64,000 bases of DNA, taken from Stenopsyche tienmushanensis (taxonomy: Eukaryota > Arthropoda > Insecta > Trichoptera > Stenopsychidae). The stretch is from positions 806,001 through 870,000 of the forward strand of contig WACJ01000109.1 in the NCBI GenBank assembly GCA_008973525.1, given 5' to 3'. The notes beneath the pieces were generated by a model. It searched no databases. It was not told the origin of the DNA and saw nothing but the letters and a program-made list of their open reading frames with translations. Of the stretch, positions 37,059-50,800 are shown piece by piece (the stretch's first letter is position 1; every line of letters starts with the position of its first letter). The position numbers and the translations under genes are program-made.

Positions 37059-37261
37059 TACGAGGAGGATTCAAATATAGCCCGGAATTTTGTGTGTATA
37101 TGTGGAAAGTGACGAGATCAAAAGGCTTCCTGAACGATGGAATACATGTATTTCTATTAAAGGGAAATGTAGAAAAATATAATACTCTATTTGTATTTTT
37201 ATATATTCTCTAATGAGTTTTTACACGAAATTCCGGGTTATATTTGAATCCCTTTCGTATG
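37059..37261. mobile_element. MITE or deleted mariner-type element with TACGAGG ends
   Basis: Inverted ends tacgaggaggattcaaatat (37059) and atatttgaatccctttcgta (ending 37261) extend inward through cccggaattt and its complement. The arms total roughly 35 bases with a few mismatches. The element is about 203 bp and has no coding capacity. TACGAGG starts are common among Tc1/mariner-type repeats, but this family is not named here. Confidence 0.55.
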
Positions 37262-37594
37262 CATATGTTTTATGTTCTGGGGTGAATTTTACGCAGGAAC
37301 GCCTTGGCAGTCATATCTCATGTTTAAATTCCGTTTAAGAAAGATTAATGACACTTGGGGATCTTTTCTTCGAGTCAATTATTGGCAGTCACCATTGGTC
37401 GCCATTTTGTATTGGTAACAATTGATGGCAGTCACCTGTGGGTGCCACGGCAGGATACGTGTTAATGAATAATGGATGAAAATGTGGATCGAATAAATAT
37501 TTATGAATTGAATTGGTTAACGGATCGATTTTGATGATCAAAAGTCTTGATTTGATTATAGCACCATAGGAATGATAGCCCTGCTCTTGAACAT

Positions 37595-37859
37595 TTAACA
37601 CTTTGACGTACACAGCCGTCAAATCTCGTCATGCGTCAGCAGATAATACTAGCTTTTTGCACCAGATAAGTCTATGCATACCGTCTTCGTGGACACTTCA
37701 AACCGAAAACAAACGTAAGCGGCTCAAAAACTCTCAAACTTCTCTGAGAATCGAATGAGGCAGATAACTTTACTGTCAACAATCAATGTCATCGATTCAA
37801 AACAATAATAATTGTGTGTTTTAGCGATGGTTTAACTCCAATTTTACATTCATAAATTG
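37595..37859 (+). mobile_element. One end of a piggyBac-like element (TTAA start), copy 1
   Basis: It starts ttaacactttgacgtacaca and continues with gccgtcaaatctcgtcatg. It matches the reverse complement of 59315-59610 over its whole length, up to cataaattg. A third partial copy is at 45709-45850. No opposite terminal repeat was found, so each copy looks like a single truncated end. The TTAA followed by an ACTTTGACG start is consistent with piggyBac, by inference. Confidence 0.5.
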
Positions 37860-39173
37860 AGCGAAAATCGTTATTCCAGACTGTGCTTTTGCAATGTTCT
37901 GTGCTTATCCAGGAATATTTTTTGCATCACATGAGACGTTTTAAGTAACCAAATGATGGAATATTTTAACAGGGTCTTAAATCTATATGTTTTCGGGATT
38001 AAATGCTTAATACTAAACGAAAATCCCATTTCTGATAGCAACGTTCAAGTGTTGAGTGTCGACTCGAGACCCAAATTTGTTTATCCCTCGTTTTATAAGT
38101 AGCATCCCGGGCTATGAAAAAGGGTCCCTAATTTGCGAAAGTCGATTTGCTTTAATATTTTAGCATGTTCGGCACGGTTACATTGTTTCAAAAATAAAAG
38201 CCCAAATATCAACAGCATAAGGGGAACTGCAATAAGCCGTTTGGAACAATAAAACGAGTACGCTCCGTATTGGCAGCTTCTCAACGCGGCGGCAATAAAA
38301 CCGAGCCGTATTGTTTCACAGTCCAAGCGCCGCGTGCGAAGCGCATTTTGAGAGGGCGGCGATCAGAGTGTGACAAAAAATTCAGCGCCGAATGAGTGGT
38401 TCAGCAGTTTTTTCCTGGCTTGCTCTCGACGACGAACATTTAGGGTAGTAAAAGAGCACACGAGGATCAGTACAAAAGCTAGTTGGCGATATGAAAAAAT
38501 GGATCCATGACACACATACCAGCGAAAAATCTCATTCAAACCATTTTCAGCTATAACACCCTCAGACCATAAGCAGTGCCCTCTTTACTAAAGTGCTAAA
38601 AGACTGAGCAACGTTTCAGAAAAACCTTTTTTTCTCAAATTAAATTAAATCAATTTGACTTAAATTCATCCTTGGATGATCCTTTATTATCCATACTCTC
38701 TAACCGTACTCTATTATCCATACAAAGGCTTTCTAAGAAAATATTTAAACATTTATTCTAGCACATCTTTACGCGTGTTGATATTATGAATCAATTCTTG
38801 GATTCTCATTATCAAGACTATATAATTGATTCAGTAAAAAAAAAAATTTGACGTGTCTAAAACTAAATTTATTCCAAAGAATGTTCAATATTTAACATCC
38901 CCATAGCTATGAAAAATTAATGCAAAAATTGCATAATTTATGATAGGGTAATTTTAATAAGATATAAACTGACCTTAAATCGTAAAAAATCTTCTTGATT
39001 GATGAACCTGCAACAATAAAAATATGAATTTAATACGTGTCATACAATAATAATTGCGTGAAATATAGTATAGTTGAGGCTATACATTTACAGAGCTCCC
39101 ATGCATATAATATTTCTTCTTATTAAGGCGTCATATCCGTTATCATATTCGGATATAGTATACATATTCGGGT
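37860..39173. other. Intergenic; GC-richer unique block 38.04-38.55 kb
   Basis: 38040-38550 is non-repetitive with ccgcgtgcgaagcgcatttt and similar GC-rich words, but no recognised gene. The remainder is AT-rich. Confidence 0.3.
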
Positions 39174-39335
39174 ATGGTGTTCGATCGCGAGGTGTTCATT
39201 CGTCATGTCAGCGATCCGAAAAGCGGACCAGTCGGACCCACATACCTTGTGGCCACTCCGTCCTCTTTTTTTGGGCTTTTTGCGGCATTTTCGGGGATAA
39301 ATGCGTATCCTGGGCCTTCTATGATCTGTTCCAAT
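39174..39335 (+). pseudogene. Scrap of a non-LTR retrotransposon ORF2 C-terminus, copy 1
   Basis: The plus strand reads SGPVGPTYLVATPSSFFGLF then AAFSG. The R1-clade element at the left edge of the window has GPVGHRDLVARPGAFSAFNAF at the corresponding place near its end. A related DNA copy lies at 51121-51253. The family assignment rests on this short similarity. Confidence 0.4.
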
Positions 39336-41348
39336 ACTATTTTGAGGATTTTCTTCACCATTTCTGAGATGGTTACCTCATTTGGACGACTACAGCACTG
39401 TTCGTCTTGGCAGCTCGTACAACCTCGTCTAACTTTAACTTTACCATGATTTATGTACTACTACTCTAATAATAGAAATATCGATATGAAATATAATAGA
39501 TACGGGGTTAAGAATTTCATATGGTGTACCAAATACATATCATGGTATTATTAGTATTTTTTTACAACAAATACCTTCTTCTAAACGTTAGGTCGAGTAC
39601 TTTTGGGATTATATTCGTATATAATTTAAATATATTAATTATAATGATATTTAATATATTGCTTTTATAATAGTATTATTTAACAGCGCTGTTGGTCTAA
39701 GCAAATTTAATTCGCCAAATTAACAGTCCATCTTTGCCGGTTGGGTGGTGATGCGCAGGAGGCGGGAGTCAAAAAAGAGTCGGCGGTTGGCCTTGGTTGC
39801 GGGAAGACGTCCTTTCCACAGCCAAATTCCTCTCTCTCGTGCTGAATAAAAAGTTAACTAGAGAAGAGTCGGGAGTAATACGGGCTAATTTTAACACTTG
39901 CTATAGGAATACACTTTGGAAAAAGGGATATAACCGTTCTTTTAATTCATAAATTAGTAAAAAAAAACATCTTTTAATACAATTCCGCGTAAATAAAATC
40001 AGCCTAAACTATAGTCTCTCTGTATCATATTTACACAGCCGGAGAATTATGATATTAAGTTATACACAATTGCAAATATAATATTATATAGCTGATTAAA
40101 TTGCCACAATGGGGGCATTTGGATGTTGTATTATACTTTATACCCCAGGGGATTATATGGAGTGTTGAAAATATACATGTTAAAAATATCGATTACATAA
40201 AAAGGAATGCTTAGTGAAATAACGAGATATCAACACTTAAACGCTAAGTGATGAGCACATGAGCATCATTTACAACCTTTTATGGAGTGCTATGATATAA
40301 AGAGAGAATGGATGAAATTTTATCTTTTTTCCTCGGGCATTATAGCTTATGGGGAAAGCTCGCTCTTGGATCTTTTCCAACAATTTTTTCGTGCTATTTA
40401 GTTTTAAGTGTTATATGGCCGTAATAGATATTTGGGATTATGCGACCCCCTTTCAGCTAATGGTGAATTGTCACTAATCATTTACAGCCGGAGGAGCTTC
40501 TTGTCAGAAGTTCAAAGGCTTCTTCAAATGGACGTAACCGATCCATTAAAGCTGGATACTTTTATTGGTGTTCGCACGGTGCTAAAAGCATCTACAACCC
40601 CATAAAAAGAAGCACGTAAATATTTTAATTTACTGCACCTGAAAATAAAAGCGTCGACTTCAAACAGATTTTCAGACGGCTTTCGGGCGAAAAATGTCGG
40701 CGGGCACGCGATATTGTGTTTTTGAAAAAAGTCCATACGTTTTTATGTAACGAATTATATGAAAATCACCTGTCGAAGTCGCAGAGCATGAGCGCCTCAT
40801 TTTTATGAATATCATGTTTCATAAATTATTTATAAGCACCATTGTTGCGTTACATGTACAGCTCAAAAGCCTTGGGAAAATCGTGAGCCGATTTGCCGTT
40901 ATCAAAAGGCAAACAGGGTCAATATATGTTGTATTGGAAAAATATAAATATTAAATGATCGATTGAAAACTAATTGCATTTAAATCATCTGAACGCGTTT
41001 TATGTGTAATGGCATCAAATCGTCATTAAGGCTTATTAATAGTATGAAACCATCAAAAGGGAACTAATAACCTCTAGGGCTGCACCCCAATCCAATGGTC
41101 GCTTGTATAACTGACGACTAATTTACTGGATTCATTCTCTATTGGTCTATTAGATCAGAAAATAGGCACTGAAATTTATAAGATGATCAGAAAAATAAGT
41201 GGATGAAAGCTGGAGGCTGATGACCCAGTTGCGAGACTCTGATGACAAGGATTTCAAAATAACACAATTTTGTCGATCATGCCCTAAGGTATTTTTATCC
41301 ATTACAAAAAAACCAATATTAACATTGATTCAGGATGTTAATTATTAA
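39336..41348. other. 2 kb without a supported gene
   Basis: 39700-39860 is GC-richer unique text. Opposite-strand frames of 65-70 codons at 40.41-40.74 kb show no motif. No repeat was recognised. Confidence 0.35.
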
Positions 41349-42236
41349 TTAGGTTGTCCCAAAAGTTTCTTTCGCAAATGAACACAGATCTAATCATAGC
41401 CATGCTTTCAGAAAACCCGCAATATATTGTTCGCGAAATAGCTAACAAGTTAGAAATTCCACGAACATATCATAATCATCTGACAAAATTGGGCTACATC
41501 AATCGTTCAGATGTGTGGCTTCCTCATGAACTGATTGACTCAAATAAACTTCAGCGTATTTCAACATAAGATCTTCTTCTACAGCGACATAATAACCAAC
41601 CTTTTTTGAAGAGAATTGTCACTGGAGATGAAAGTTGGATACTCATTGAGAATATCCGACGTAAGCGGTCTTGGACCAAGGGTATAGAAGCTGTAACTGT
41701 AGCTAAACCTGGCCTACATCCAAAAAAAGTTTTGCTATGCATTTGGTCGGACTGGAAGGGGGTAGTTTATTATGAGTTACTTCAGCAAGGTGAAACGATC
41801 AATTCAAAAAAATATTGTTTCCAACTAGACAATCTAAAGGTTGCAATTTCCAGAAAACGGCCAGAATTAGCGAACAGACGAGGTGTTGTTTTTCATCAAG
41901 ATAACGCCAGGCCTCATTTGATTAGGATGTTTTACCTCATCCTCCATACTCTCCGAACATTCCCCCTTCAGATTATTATTTATTTATTTTATTTAAAAAA
42001 TATTTACGTGGTAAAAATTTTGATTCAAAAAATGATATAAAAATGTAACTTGATCAATATTTTGCCAACAAACCTGGGAAATTTTGGCTAGAAGGCATTA
42101 TGAGGCTTCCGAAGAGACGGAGAAAGATAAAAGAATAGAATGGATCCTATATTATTCAATATATTTGGATGTAATACAAATTATTGTTTATTATTTTCTT
42201 AATATGAAAACGAAAGAAACTTATGGGATACTCTAA
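41349..42236 (+). mobile_element. mariner family 'ttaggttgtccc', copy D
   Basis: The left end is ttaggttgtcccaaaagttt. The right end reads cttatgggatactctaa, mutated from cttatgggacaacctaa. The first frame (about 41354-41569) carries NTDLIIAMLSENPQYIVREI then ANKLEIPRTYHNHLTKLGYI and DVWLPHELIDSNKLQRIST, ending at a stop. The second (41606-42040) carries IVTGDESWILIENIRRKRSW, PGLHPKKVLLCIW, YELLQQGETINSKKYCFQLD and VVFHQDNARPH. A deletion just after the second catalytic Asp then shifts the frame, so the APSDYYLF block is out of frame. It is 888 bp and also lacks the first helix-turn-helix. It is one of the best-preserved copies, but inactive. Confidence 0.85.
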
Positions 42237-42436
42237 CATTTAGGTTACAAATAGACCCACCCAGTGATAAAATCTCTCGATTTACTTGAAAAGGATGACA
42301 TGATCATTAATTCCCAAAAGTATGAAATTCATAATTCATCCCCCTCTCTAGCAACAGCATTTCTTCTTTCATTTTTGCAAAGGCAAGAGCTTATTCCTAC
42401 AAATTAGGATTTCTTTTGTAGTCACCTCTGTCGTGT

Positions 42437-42825
42437 AAATTATTTGGCAGCCCTATTCCATGGTTCGCATGGTCTCCAGACCTGACACCACTGGATTTCT
42501 TTATCTGGGGACATGCAAAATAATTAATTTACACGATAGAGGTGCCCACAAAACTAATCCTAATTGAAAGAATAATCGCTGCATTTTCAAAAATGAAAAT
42601 GGAAGTGCTACTTTAGAAGCTCAGAACTAATATTCTTTAAACCAATTGCATAAAGTAATGATTTATCTATATCAAAAATATATTTCAAAATACAAAAACA
42701 GTTATTTCATGCATTGAAATTTTGATTTTTTTTTCAAAATATAGGTCCTATGTGTGAAACGTAGCAAAATAAACTCTAACCCCCCCCCAAAAAAAATGTC
42801 GATCTATGTGCCAAACACCCTGTAT
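42437..42825 (+). pseudogene. Tc1/mariner-type transposase C-terminal remnant with right terminal repeat, copy 1
   Basis: The plus strand reads WFAWSPDLTPLDFFIWGHAK, then after a stop LIYTIEVPTKLILIERIIAAF. The block SPDLTPLDFFLWG plus a P-T-x(n)-L-x-ERI-x-AA segment is the end of a Tc1/mariner-superfamily transposase and contains the last catalytic Asp. The right end is atgtgccaaacaccctgtat at about 42806-42825. The corresponding end is seen in the 52.0-52.64 kb copy. The 5' part is absent. Confidence 0.65.
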
Positions 42826-45708
42826 AACATAAATGCATATTATTCAATCATCAACATTGATCATATCAAAGATAATAGTGATGGAAATAATGTCTCATTT
42901 TTTTGGATTGAAACAAATATTATCCCACTTCCATTGAAGAAATTTAATCGCATGCGAATGCCACAAGTATAATAATGACAAATATGTGTAATTTTGTCTT
43001 AATATTATTAATAAAATATTTATAAAACTGTAATAAATGACATTTATTGAACAATGGAAAATGATAAGACAAAATTACCAGTTATTGTTCTCCTGATAAT
43101 ATTTTTATTCGGGGGTTATTCATTTTGACCCCTACACATTTGCACAGTAACGTGCATGTTATACAATAATCGCATTCCAATTATAGTTATTTGTTTAATT
43201 TTTTTGCAAATCGATATTGCTGATATCAATGAGAATATTATCAAATATTGACTGTTTAAATTCAATTTTACTGCGTTGATTATGTTGTTAAATCAGATCA
43301 TATAATACTTATCGAGCTAGATCAAAATATCACTTTAATAATTTTTGAAAAACATGAATTTGAGAATATATTTTGATTAAACATCATTGGTTTTCATTTC
43401 TCATTTCATACATTTTGATCTTCACCAAAATATTTCTGTTGAATTTCAATCGAACTTCGCACAATGTGATATATATTTTGCTTATAACAGGAAGCAAATT
43501 GTATTTCAATCTAAGGAATATTATCGTATTTATTTTCTAAAGTCTCATTTTGACAGGTTAGCAACTTAAACTTGTCTTAATTGTTTTAAAAGCGATTCTA
43601 GATCCATTCTAAATGCTTTCAAAACAGTCTAGACGCACGTTTCTCTTGTCTCTAGAGCATTAAATTCATACTGTCAACCAAGCAACTATAATATACACCT
43701 ATGTTTAAGCTAAAAATATTGTTATGTAGGGAAGAATATATAAATATATATTAGTATCTTTATGTCTACATACATTCAATAATCACCCCCGATTTCATTC
43801 CTAAAATTGTAAGCCCCATGCATATTATCAATACAACATGGAAGATAATTGGTTTTTTCTTAATTCATGAAAAAAGAGGACCTTTTAATCATTTCATGTG
43901 GCTTAATCATATCTTGATATGAATTTCATTAGTAATTTATAAATTATGTTTAGTTTAAAAATAGTACAATTTTATTATATTTCTATCAAACAATCGATGC
44001 AGGTATTTTTTGTGTTAAAACATCAATCAATTTCATTGGATATTTTTGATGAAATTGCAATAAAACGACCCCAAATATAAAAGCAAAAGCTTAAAAGTGA
44101 AAAAAAAATATCCTACGAACTTATTGAGTGATATATGTTTACTCAAATTTTCGTTGAATTCGAAAATTCGCGCGTCAGCACCCGCCTAAAGTGTGTTAAT
44201 AGGAAAAGATCAAAATTTGATTTATTAATAGTTTTGTTGGAAGATGACCAATGATCTATTTTAAACTAGCCTTTAAATCATGCTGGTACGTTTGTGTCCG
44301 TTGCTTAATTAGTCCGTAAATTAATACTCATTTAAGACCGCTCGTTCCACGATGATCGTTTTGTTAGCAAGTGTTTCGCTTGAGCCTTCCAAAATTTATA
44401 AGATGGGAACTTGGGCGTTTCGGGTCGTTGCAAAAGTTTCTTCGTCTGGCGATGTTGATTTGTTCCCACTATCAAGCAGTCTGGGTCGTATCAGCACAAC
44501 AAATGTCGACTATCATATCCCGATCATGCAGGATGTTCCGGCACTAACTTGTGGGAAGAAACTCTTAATGGCTTGCAGAAGCCGCTTAAGAGCCATAGGA
44601 ATTGCACAGAGGGGCATTTCAACCCTCTTCAGCCCCCCAGACCCACCAAAATGCCTCCCAGGTCCGCACGCCCCGCCATTATTCCGACCCCTCTTTACCC
44701 ATCAGCGTCATTTCGCATCCTGAAAGATTTATAAACAGTGAGTGCTCGGCGGTGTTCCAACCGCGAATAAAAAAGAAGTGTCGTTAAGGTACATAGCAAA
44801 TTATTTATATGTAAATAAACCCAATTTTATATTTATATGTGCGCTTTTTGGTCCTTTATCGTCGAAGGATGGATGGTTGTGCGAGGGAGTTATAGTGGCG
44901 TAATTTATTTAATGTATGATTTGTAAACGGAATGTTTGCTATGTTCATCCATTTCCTTAATTAACACCATGAAATTGTTAATTACTTCTATGTCACTCGA
45001 TGCTTCGTAGCCAAAGCCACACGCTGTCATTTTTTTTTAACCAAGCCTAATTTATTATCTTCCACTATTAATGGGTATGCTTTAGTAGAGCTGTTGTTGA
45101 TAACGAATCGGTTCTGAGTGTCATAGTACTTGGATTTGTAAGCCATAGTCATTTATCACCGACCAATTGCTTGCCAAAAGGACCACAAGCTAGATAAAAA
45201 ATAATTATCAGTCAAAAAATTAAAACAAATTTATTTTAACACTCACTTGCCGGAAAGGGATACAATTTGACCCCAGATTAGCATTAATTTTATCAACGTT
45301 CAACGAGAATGAAATTATGACTTGTTTCAAATAATTTTGTATCCCAATACGTGATAATTTTATTAAATTACACATAGCAAAACATTCATAAACATATCAA
45401 CATGAATCACCTAAAATACATTCACTATCTTTCAGGCGTCCATGACTTTAACATGGTACTCAAATCTAGTTTTGTATTTTTAAAATGGGGTAACTAATCA
45501 CATTTCCTTGAACTCAAGAAGTTTGAGTTAGCGAATTTTATCGGCAAAATAATAACACATTCCGTGCCGCTATTTTTCGCATAAAGCATCACTTGAACTG
45601 CGTAAAAATTAGTGTAATTATTAAACTAACCGACTGATTGAAGCAATATTTTCTGATTGCCTTTGTAAGCAAAATAAGATATTCCATTTGTATTTTTATA
45701 TTTCACTA
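42826..45708. other. 2.9 kb without a supported gene
   Basis: 44112-44133 is a solo terminal-repeat-like word (cctacgaacttattgagtga) shared with 24.53 kb. 44352-44723 is GC-richer and open for 123 codons on the plus strand, with other frames open as well and no recognised motif. 44860-45060 is unique text. No gene is claimed. Confidence 0.35.
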
Positions 45709-45850
45709 ATAACACTGACGCACACAGACGTCAAATCCCGTCATGTATTGCGATAGGATCCTCTGCAACAATAAAAATGTTGAAACAAGTGCTTCTCACT
45801 TCCATTACTCTGAGAATTGACATGAGGCAGATAACGCCACTTCTTCCCAA
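45709..45850 (+). mobile_element. One end of a piggyBac-like element, copy 3 (partial)
   Basis: It starts taacactgacgcacacagac and continues gtcaaatcccgtcatg. After a diverged stretch it ends with tctgagaattgacatgaggc and agataacgc, in the same order as in the 37.6 and 59.6 kb copies. The TTAA start is mutated and the middle is shortened. Confidence 0.5.
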
Positions 45851-47197
45851 GCTATAAATAAGCATGGGAAGAATATTCAGAATATAGAGCGGACATATTG
45901 ACATAATTTAATATATATAATTTGAATTTCATCAAGTCTAGAAAAACAAATAAGCTATATATATTGTCTTTTTGCGTCAAAAGTTCAAACTACAAAAATA
46001 CGCATTTTCAAGTAAGCGGAGCGGAATGAGTTAATTAAATTTGTTAATTTTGATTTTTTTGTTGGTTCAATACTGAGAGCCTTAAAGTGCTTTATCTTAC
46101 ATATCTTGAACTTGAATTACTTTGATTTTTTTCAATTAGCATTGCGGTTTCGCTTTGAATTGGTAACACTTTGTCTGGCGGGACAATACGAAAAAATGCT
46201 GATGATTCGTCTTTGATACAAAAGGGTCGAAAATGAAATTCCCATGCTTAAAAAAGAACAGAGAACATTCTTCAAGCATTATATTATGCCCTTTTGGAAA
46301 AGCATTGTCCGCAGATGTCGACAAATACTTGCGCCTAATGGGACATATGTAGCAATATGTATCATAATGACATCTGCCGCGACTTGTATTTTTTCCAAGA
46401 ACTTTTCTATTTATTTTTACAAATAGTATATGGACCGGCACGGATAGAATTACAAAGCAGACGAACGGCATAAACGAAAAGGAGGATAAGAAACATGGAA
46501 GCTGGACGATTAAGAAGTTTTCAACGCTATAAATGCTACGTACGAACTTCCCGGAGGAAAATCGTAAAGTTTATATGAAGCAAAACTGGTAATATCGAGT
46601 CTTTTAGATACATAACTATTATGTCTTCATTTTTGTTAGTCTTGCGATGTAGTTTGATATTTTTTTAGTTGGAAAACATGAGCTTGAAAAGTAGAACCAT
46701 GAAAATGAATCCACATCGCGTATGCCGAAACGGCACGCGAACCAACTTTGGAGTCACGCGAACGAAGGTAAATGAAAATATTTTTTTAATGTTATTATGT
46801 ACATTATGTCTGAATGATAGCAAGATTATTTATATTTTCCAAATATAATAGATTCAAGTTCCGGAAGAAAAACAACGCAAATGAATTAATGCGAATTAAA
46901 GCGATTTAAAAAATATATTAGCACTATGATAGAGATTTTTGTCAAATATGCTACGGTGGGAATGCTCTAAATATATAAAAAATGTCGAAATTGAATCCAT
47001 CATTTGATGAGTAGATAAAGCAAACATATTGGAAACAAATCAGCATATGATTTTAAATATCGGTTGGGATATCTCAAGATAAACCTAGTGAAGATCTAAA
47101 GGATGCTGAATACTTTTTCAGAAAAAAATCCACAATATTTTTCAGAATTTTTAGAAAAATCTGCATGTTTACCAAATATGTACTCAATCTCCTTAAA
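45851..47197. other. Intergenic, nothing recognised
   Basis: Opposite-strand frames of 60 and 111 codons at 46.14-46.47 kb have no known motif. The region is otherwise AT-rich. Confidence 0.3.
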
Positions 47198-47838
47198 TAT
47201 AAGATGTACCCAAAAAGATTTTCGTTTTTTGAACGAAAGATTTTAATGCTCATATTTTTTTAATTATTATTACAAAATGTATTTTTCCCATCCAGATAAT
47301 GCTGTAAGGATCTAAAAAGATGGAAATCAGACGAAGCGATGTCTGGAGAATAAGAAAGATGTCGAATTGTCTTCAGGTTCTGTTGTTGTCAGGCCGGACT
47401 TGGGGTCGGTTTTACTACCTGATTTTTTAATAGCCATCGATTTTTGCATCCATAATCAGAGTAAAGAATCCATTTATCAATTTCAATTATTGTCGCCTTA
47501 AAACGGCGTATTAGATTCGATTTTTGGAAATTGTTAGTGTGTGTTAATGCGGTCACCCAAATTATCTTAGATCGTGCGGCACCCATCTTCCTTGTCTCCA
47601 CACCTTCCCGATTTTTTTCAGATTTCTTTGAACATTCGACCATGAGTGTCCGAGATTGGCCGATAGTTTTTCAATAGTTGCTCTTGGATTACTTTCGATT
47701 TCAGCAGTCAGTGTGATGGCATCCACCTTACGCAGTCTTCCACTTTCAGGGCAATTTTTTAAATCAAAATTTCGATCTGGAAATTTTGAATAAAATCTTC
47801 ACTCGGGGAAAATCGACTCATTGTATATTGGGTTGTTA
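47198..47838 (-). mobile_element. mariner element of another family, internally deleted
   Basis: On the minus strand an ATG (47821-47819) starts MSRFSPSEDF. In shifting frames there follow AESNPRATIEKLSANLGHSW, VQRNLKKIGKVWRQGRWVPHDL (given as VQRNLKKIG and KVWRQGRWVPHDL) and later SPDIASSDFHLFRSLQHYL. The first part is the second helix-turn-helix with the W-VPH-L linker. The last is the block carrying the third catalytic Asp. The region between, with the first two catalytic residues, is mostly deleted or decayed. The flanks tgtacccaaaaagatttt (left) and tgtatattgggttgttata (right) are candidate terminal repeats but pair poorly. Confidence 0.65.
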
Positions 47839-50800
47839 TATTTGAATTTTAAAAATTATAATTTATTCTTAACGAGTATAGTCATCTAAAAGGCACAAAA
47901 TAAGGCTTGAAAGTGCAGTAGCCTAAGTGCAATTAGTCCCCAAAAATGGTCAAGCAATAAGGTTAGCAAAATAACCCTAATTTAAAGAAATCTTGAGCAA
48001 TTTAATATATACATCTAACATAATCGAATAGTAATGGGACGTTTACATTATCCTATTTTTAATACAAAATGTCTATAATAAACCAGAATTCTACATCTTC
48101 ATTGAGACACTCAAAACTCCTTTTAAAATATAGTCAACATTCTCGGTATCTATCAAACACCAACCATAAATATGTTCAGTTTTTCATTAGTAATGCTCCA
48201 AATTGTTCCTATTGAAAGATTATATACTTCGCCTTTAAGAAAACTTACATTTTCCTTCCTGTTAAAATTAATCGCTTTACTTTTTGGCGTCATTCTTTTA
48301 AAAATACTTGTGAAAATTCAGTGTAGATCATCTTTTAAAGGTTTTTATTATAAAAAAAAGTGTTCATAAGCTATGAATACAACATGTCCTAAAAATCCAG
48401 TATCTTTCCAATGAAATTCTACGCTTAAATTGTATCCTCAGGTATTTAACACACAACGGACCATATGCGTTCAATTAAAATCTCGTAACTTTGACGAAAC
48501 GTGGCTCACAGTCGTAAATAAAGCATCCCCTAGTAAATTCAAATATTTTCCGAATGTCCAGGATTGTTTACAGTGCCCACAGATAAAAATCGGCATTCGA
48601 AAAAATTACAGAAGCAGAGTTCATATTTTACAGCGATATGGTTTTTATTCATGCGTGTCTCCATTGTTTATCCGGTGGGTTATTGTCGATTTCGCAATCT
48701 ATACGCCTAACGGCCATCTGAGTCCTGCTCCCGAGAAGGATTGTCAACCCTAGGGTGGAACGCTGGGAGGGTTTGGGGTGGGTGGCGAGGGTTCCCGAGA
48801 GGACTGCGCAACAGCTGTGGCCCTCAAATAAATAAAAGACCAAATTCGTTTCTCGTTTTGGGGACGTCTCTTCCCACGCGCCGCATGGCACACGTATAAC
48901 GAAATAATAGGATTGACATTTTAAAAATTATGATTATTTCTTGGACTACAGCACAAAACTAGCTTAATTTTCGAAATGAATCGAGCTGGAGAAAAAAATA
49001 TTCAAATTTTTGGCACGATATATTTTTGTAAGTTGATAAAAGCCTTAAGAAAATAGTGCAAATTTGTATTGAAATCGGCAGACTAACAAATACAATTCAA
49101 CGAAAGGAAGTTCGTTGAAGTAGTTAAGAAACTTACAATCGGAACCATTTTTTTTGGATCATAAAAGTCCGCCTTTAAGAAACTTATATATTGTTTTGTC
49201 GAATGTTAAATATTTTTTTTATTATCAAAGCAATAATTTTTACTAAATTATAATTCAGAGATGTTATTAAAAGTGTCTGTGGGAACTCTAAAAAAAATAG
49301 ATTGAAATACAAATGTTTTATTTTACTACAACTATTTGAAAAATATGGATCATAAATAACATTTCTTTTCCATATTTTTTGATATTCTATAAAAAAAACA
49401 TTCTATAAAATTTTCGACGTTCTATAAAAAGAGCACCGCAGGCTATTTTTTCATTCTTTTATAGTAGATCTTTCTTTGATTCTTTCAGAATTTCGCCAAC
49501 AAGATAAAATGCGAACATACGCTAAAAATCATGTTTTCTGATTAACATTATATATGAATGTAGGATAAAAATATATTCTGTGAATCGCTTTGGGCTCCCA
49601 ATTGAGAAAAATTAGAACATTGATATCTTTGTTTTATGAAATAATTAGGCAAAAATATACATTTTTTTAGCGAAACTATTCGTAATTATGTTTGAAGAAA
49701 GCTCTCTAATGAAAAACACATGTCATGAAAGACTATGGAGTCGTTTAATTAACACTAACCAAAACTAACGAAGCACGATATTGTTGTTCCTCTTCTTCAA
49801 ACACCGATGTTCTGTCACGTATATGAAACAACGTGATTAATAATCCCTGTGCAAAATAACACGTACACATCCTAATCATCCATTGTATACTTAAAGCTCA
49901 CGAAAACAAGCGAAAGCTTGCATTAATTCTATAGAATAATAATTAAAATGGAAAAGTGGCCATTTTCGACCTCTAAATTTAATGTCAACATACGTATAAT
50001 AGCATTATACATCCAATGCGAGCTTTAGCTAAACAATATTTATCAGAGAGACAAGAATAGTTCTAGTCTTAGAACTTTAACTAGCAGAAACTTATAGTCC
50101 CAAGAGTTCTGCTATCGTTTAGTTCCAAAAACACCTCCAGCAGTAGAATTTCGGTATACAGAGCTGGAATTATTTTTATTTTTCATTTCAGTAAATTGCT
50201 CCCCGTATGAAATAATAAAGCAGATCATATTTATTTATAAAATTCATATCGAAAATAAGCTTTCCATTGAAGATGGCATGGACACATTCATGTAAAAACC
50301 GTCATTTTTTTTAGAGTACAAAGAAAATATCGAATATTATGAAATACAAAAATAAATCATCCATTTCTGTTGCGAATATTTCATATTGCAAAAAATATCA
50401 GAAAATAACATCAGGACGAAAAAATATTTCATAAATAATTCACGCTAGTTCTTTAGTCCTTCCATTTTACTGGCACATGTAAACCCACCCCATGAGGTGT
50501 CTGTAGCCAATTGTATGCAAATCCGAAAAGCGATAACCTTTTTTTTTTCTACAATATTTTTTGCACTATGTCTCACTTCAAAGGCTGAAATTTGCGGCTG
50601 GTGATCGACTTAAGGACATTCGTGTCCGCCTATAAGAATATTGACCCTGTCGTGGAAGCATCATCGGTCAATTGGTCATTGGGAGTTATCTGTCAAAAAA
50701 TAATTCTATAAACATGTTATGTCGATTATGCCAATTAAGAAACATATTAAAATGTAATCTGTGTTATCGTCGCACGCATAAAAAGCGTGTGCATATTTTT

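Noticed and set aside
44352..44723. 123-codon frame with Pro-rich C-terminus as a candidate gene
   Set aside because: Three overlapping frames are open in the same GC-richer patch, no motif is recognised, and the Pro-rich end reflects C-runs.
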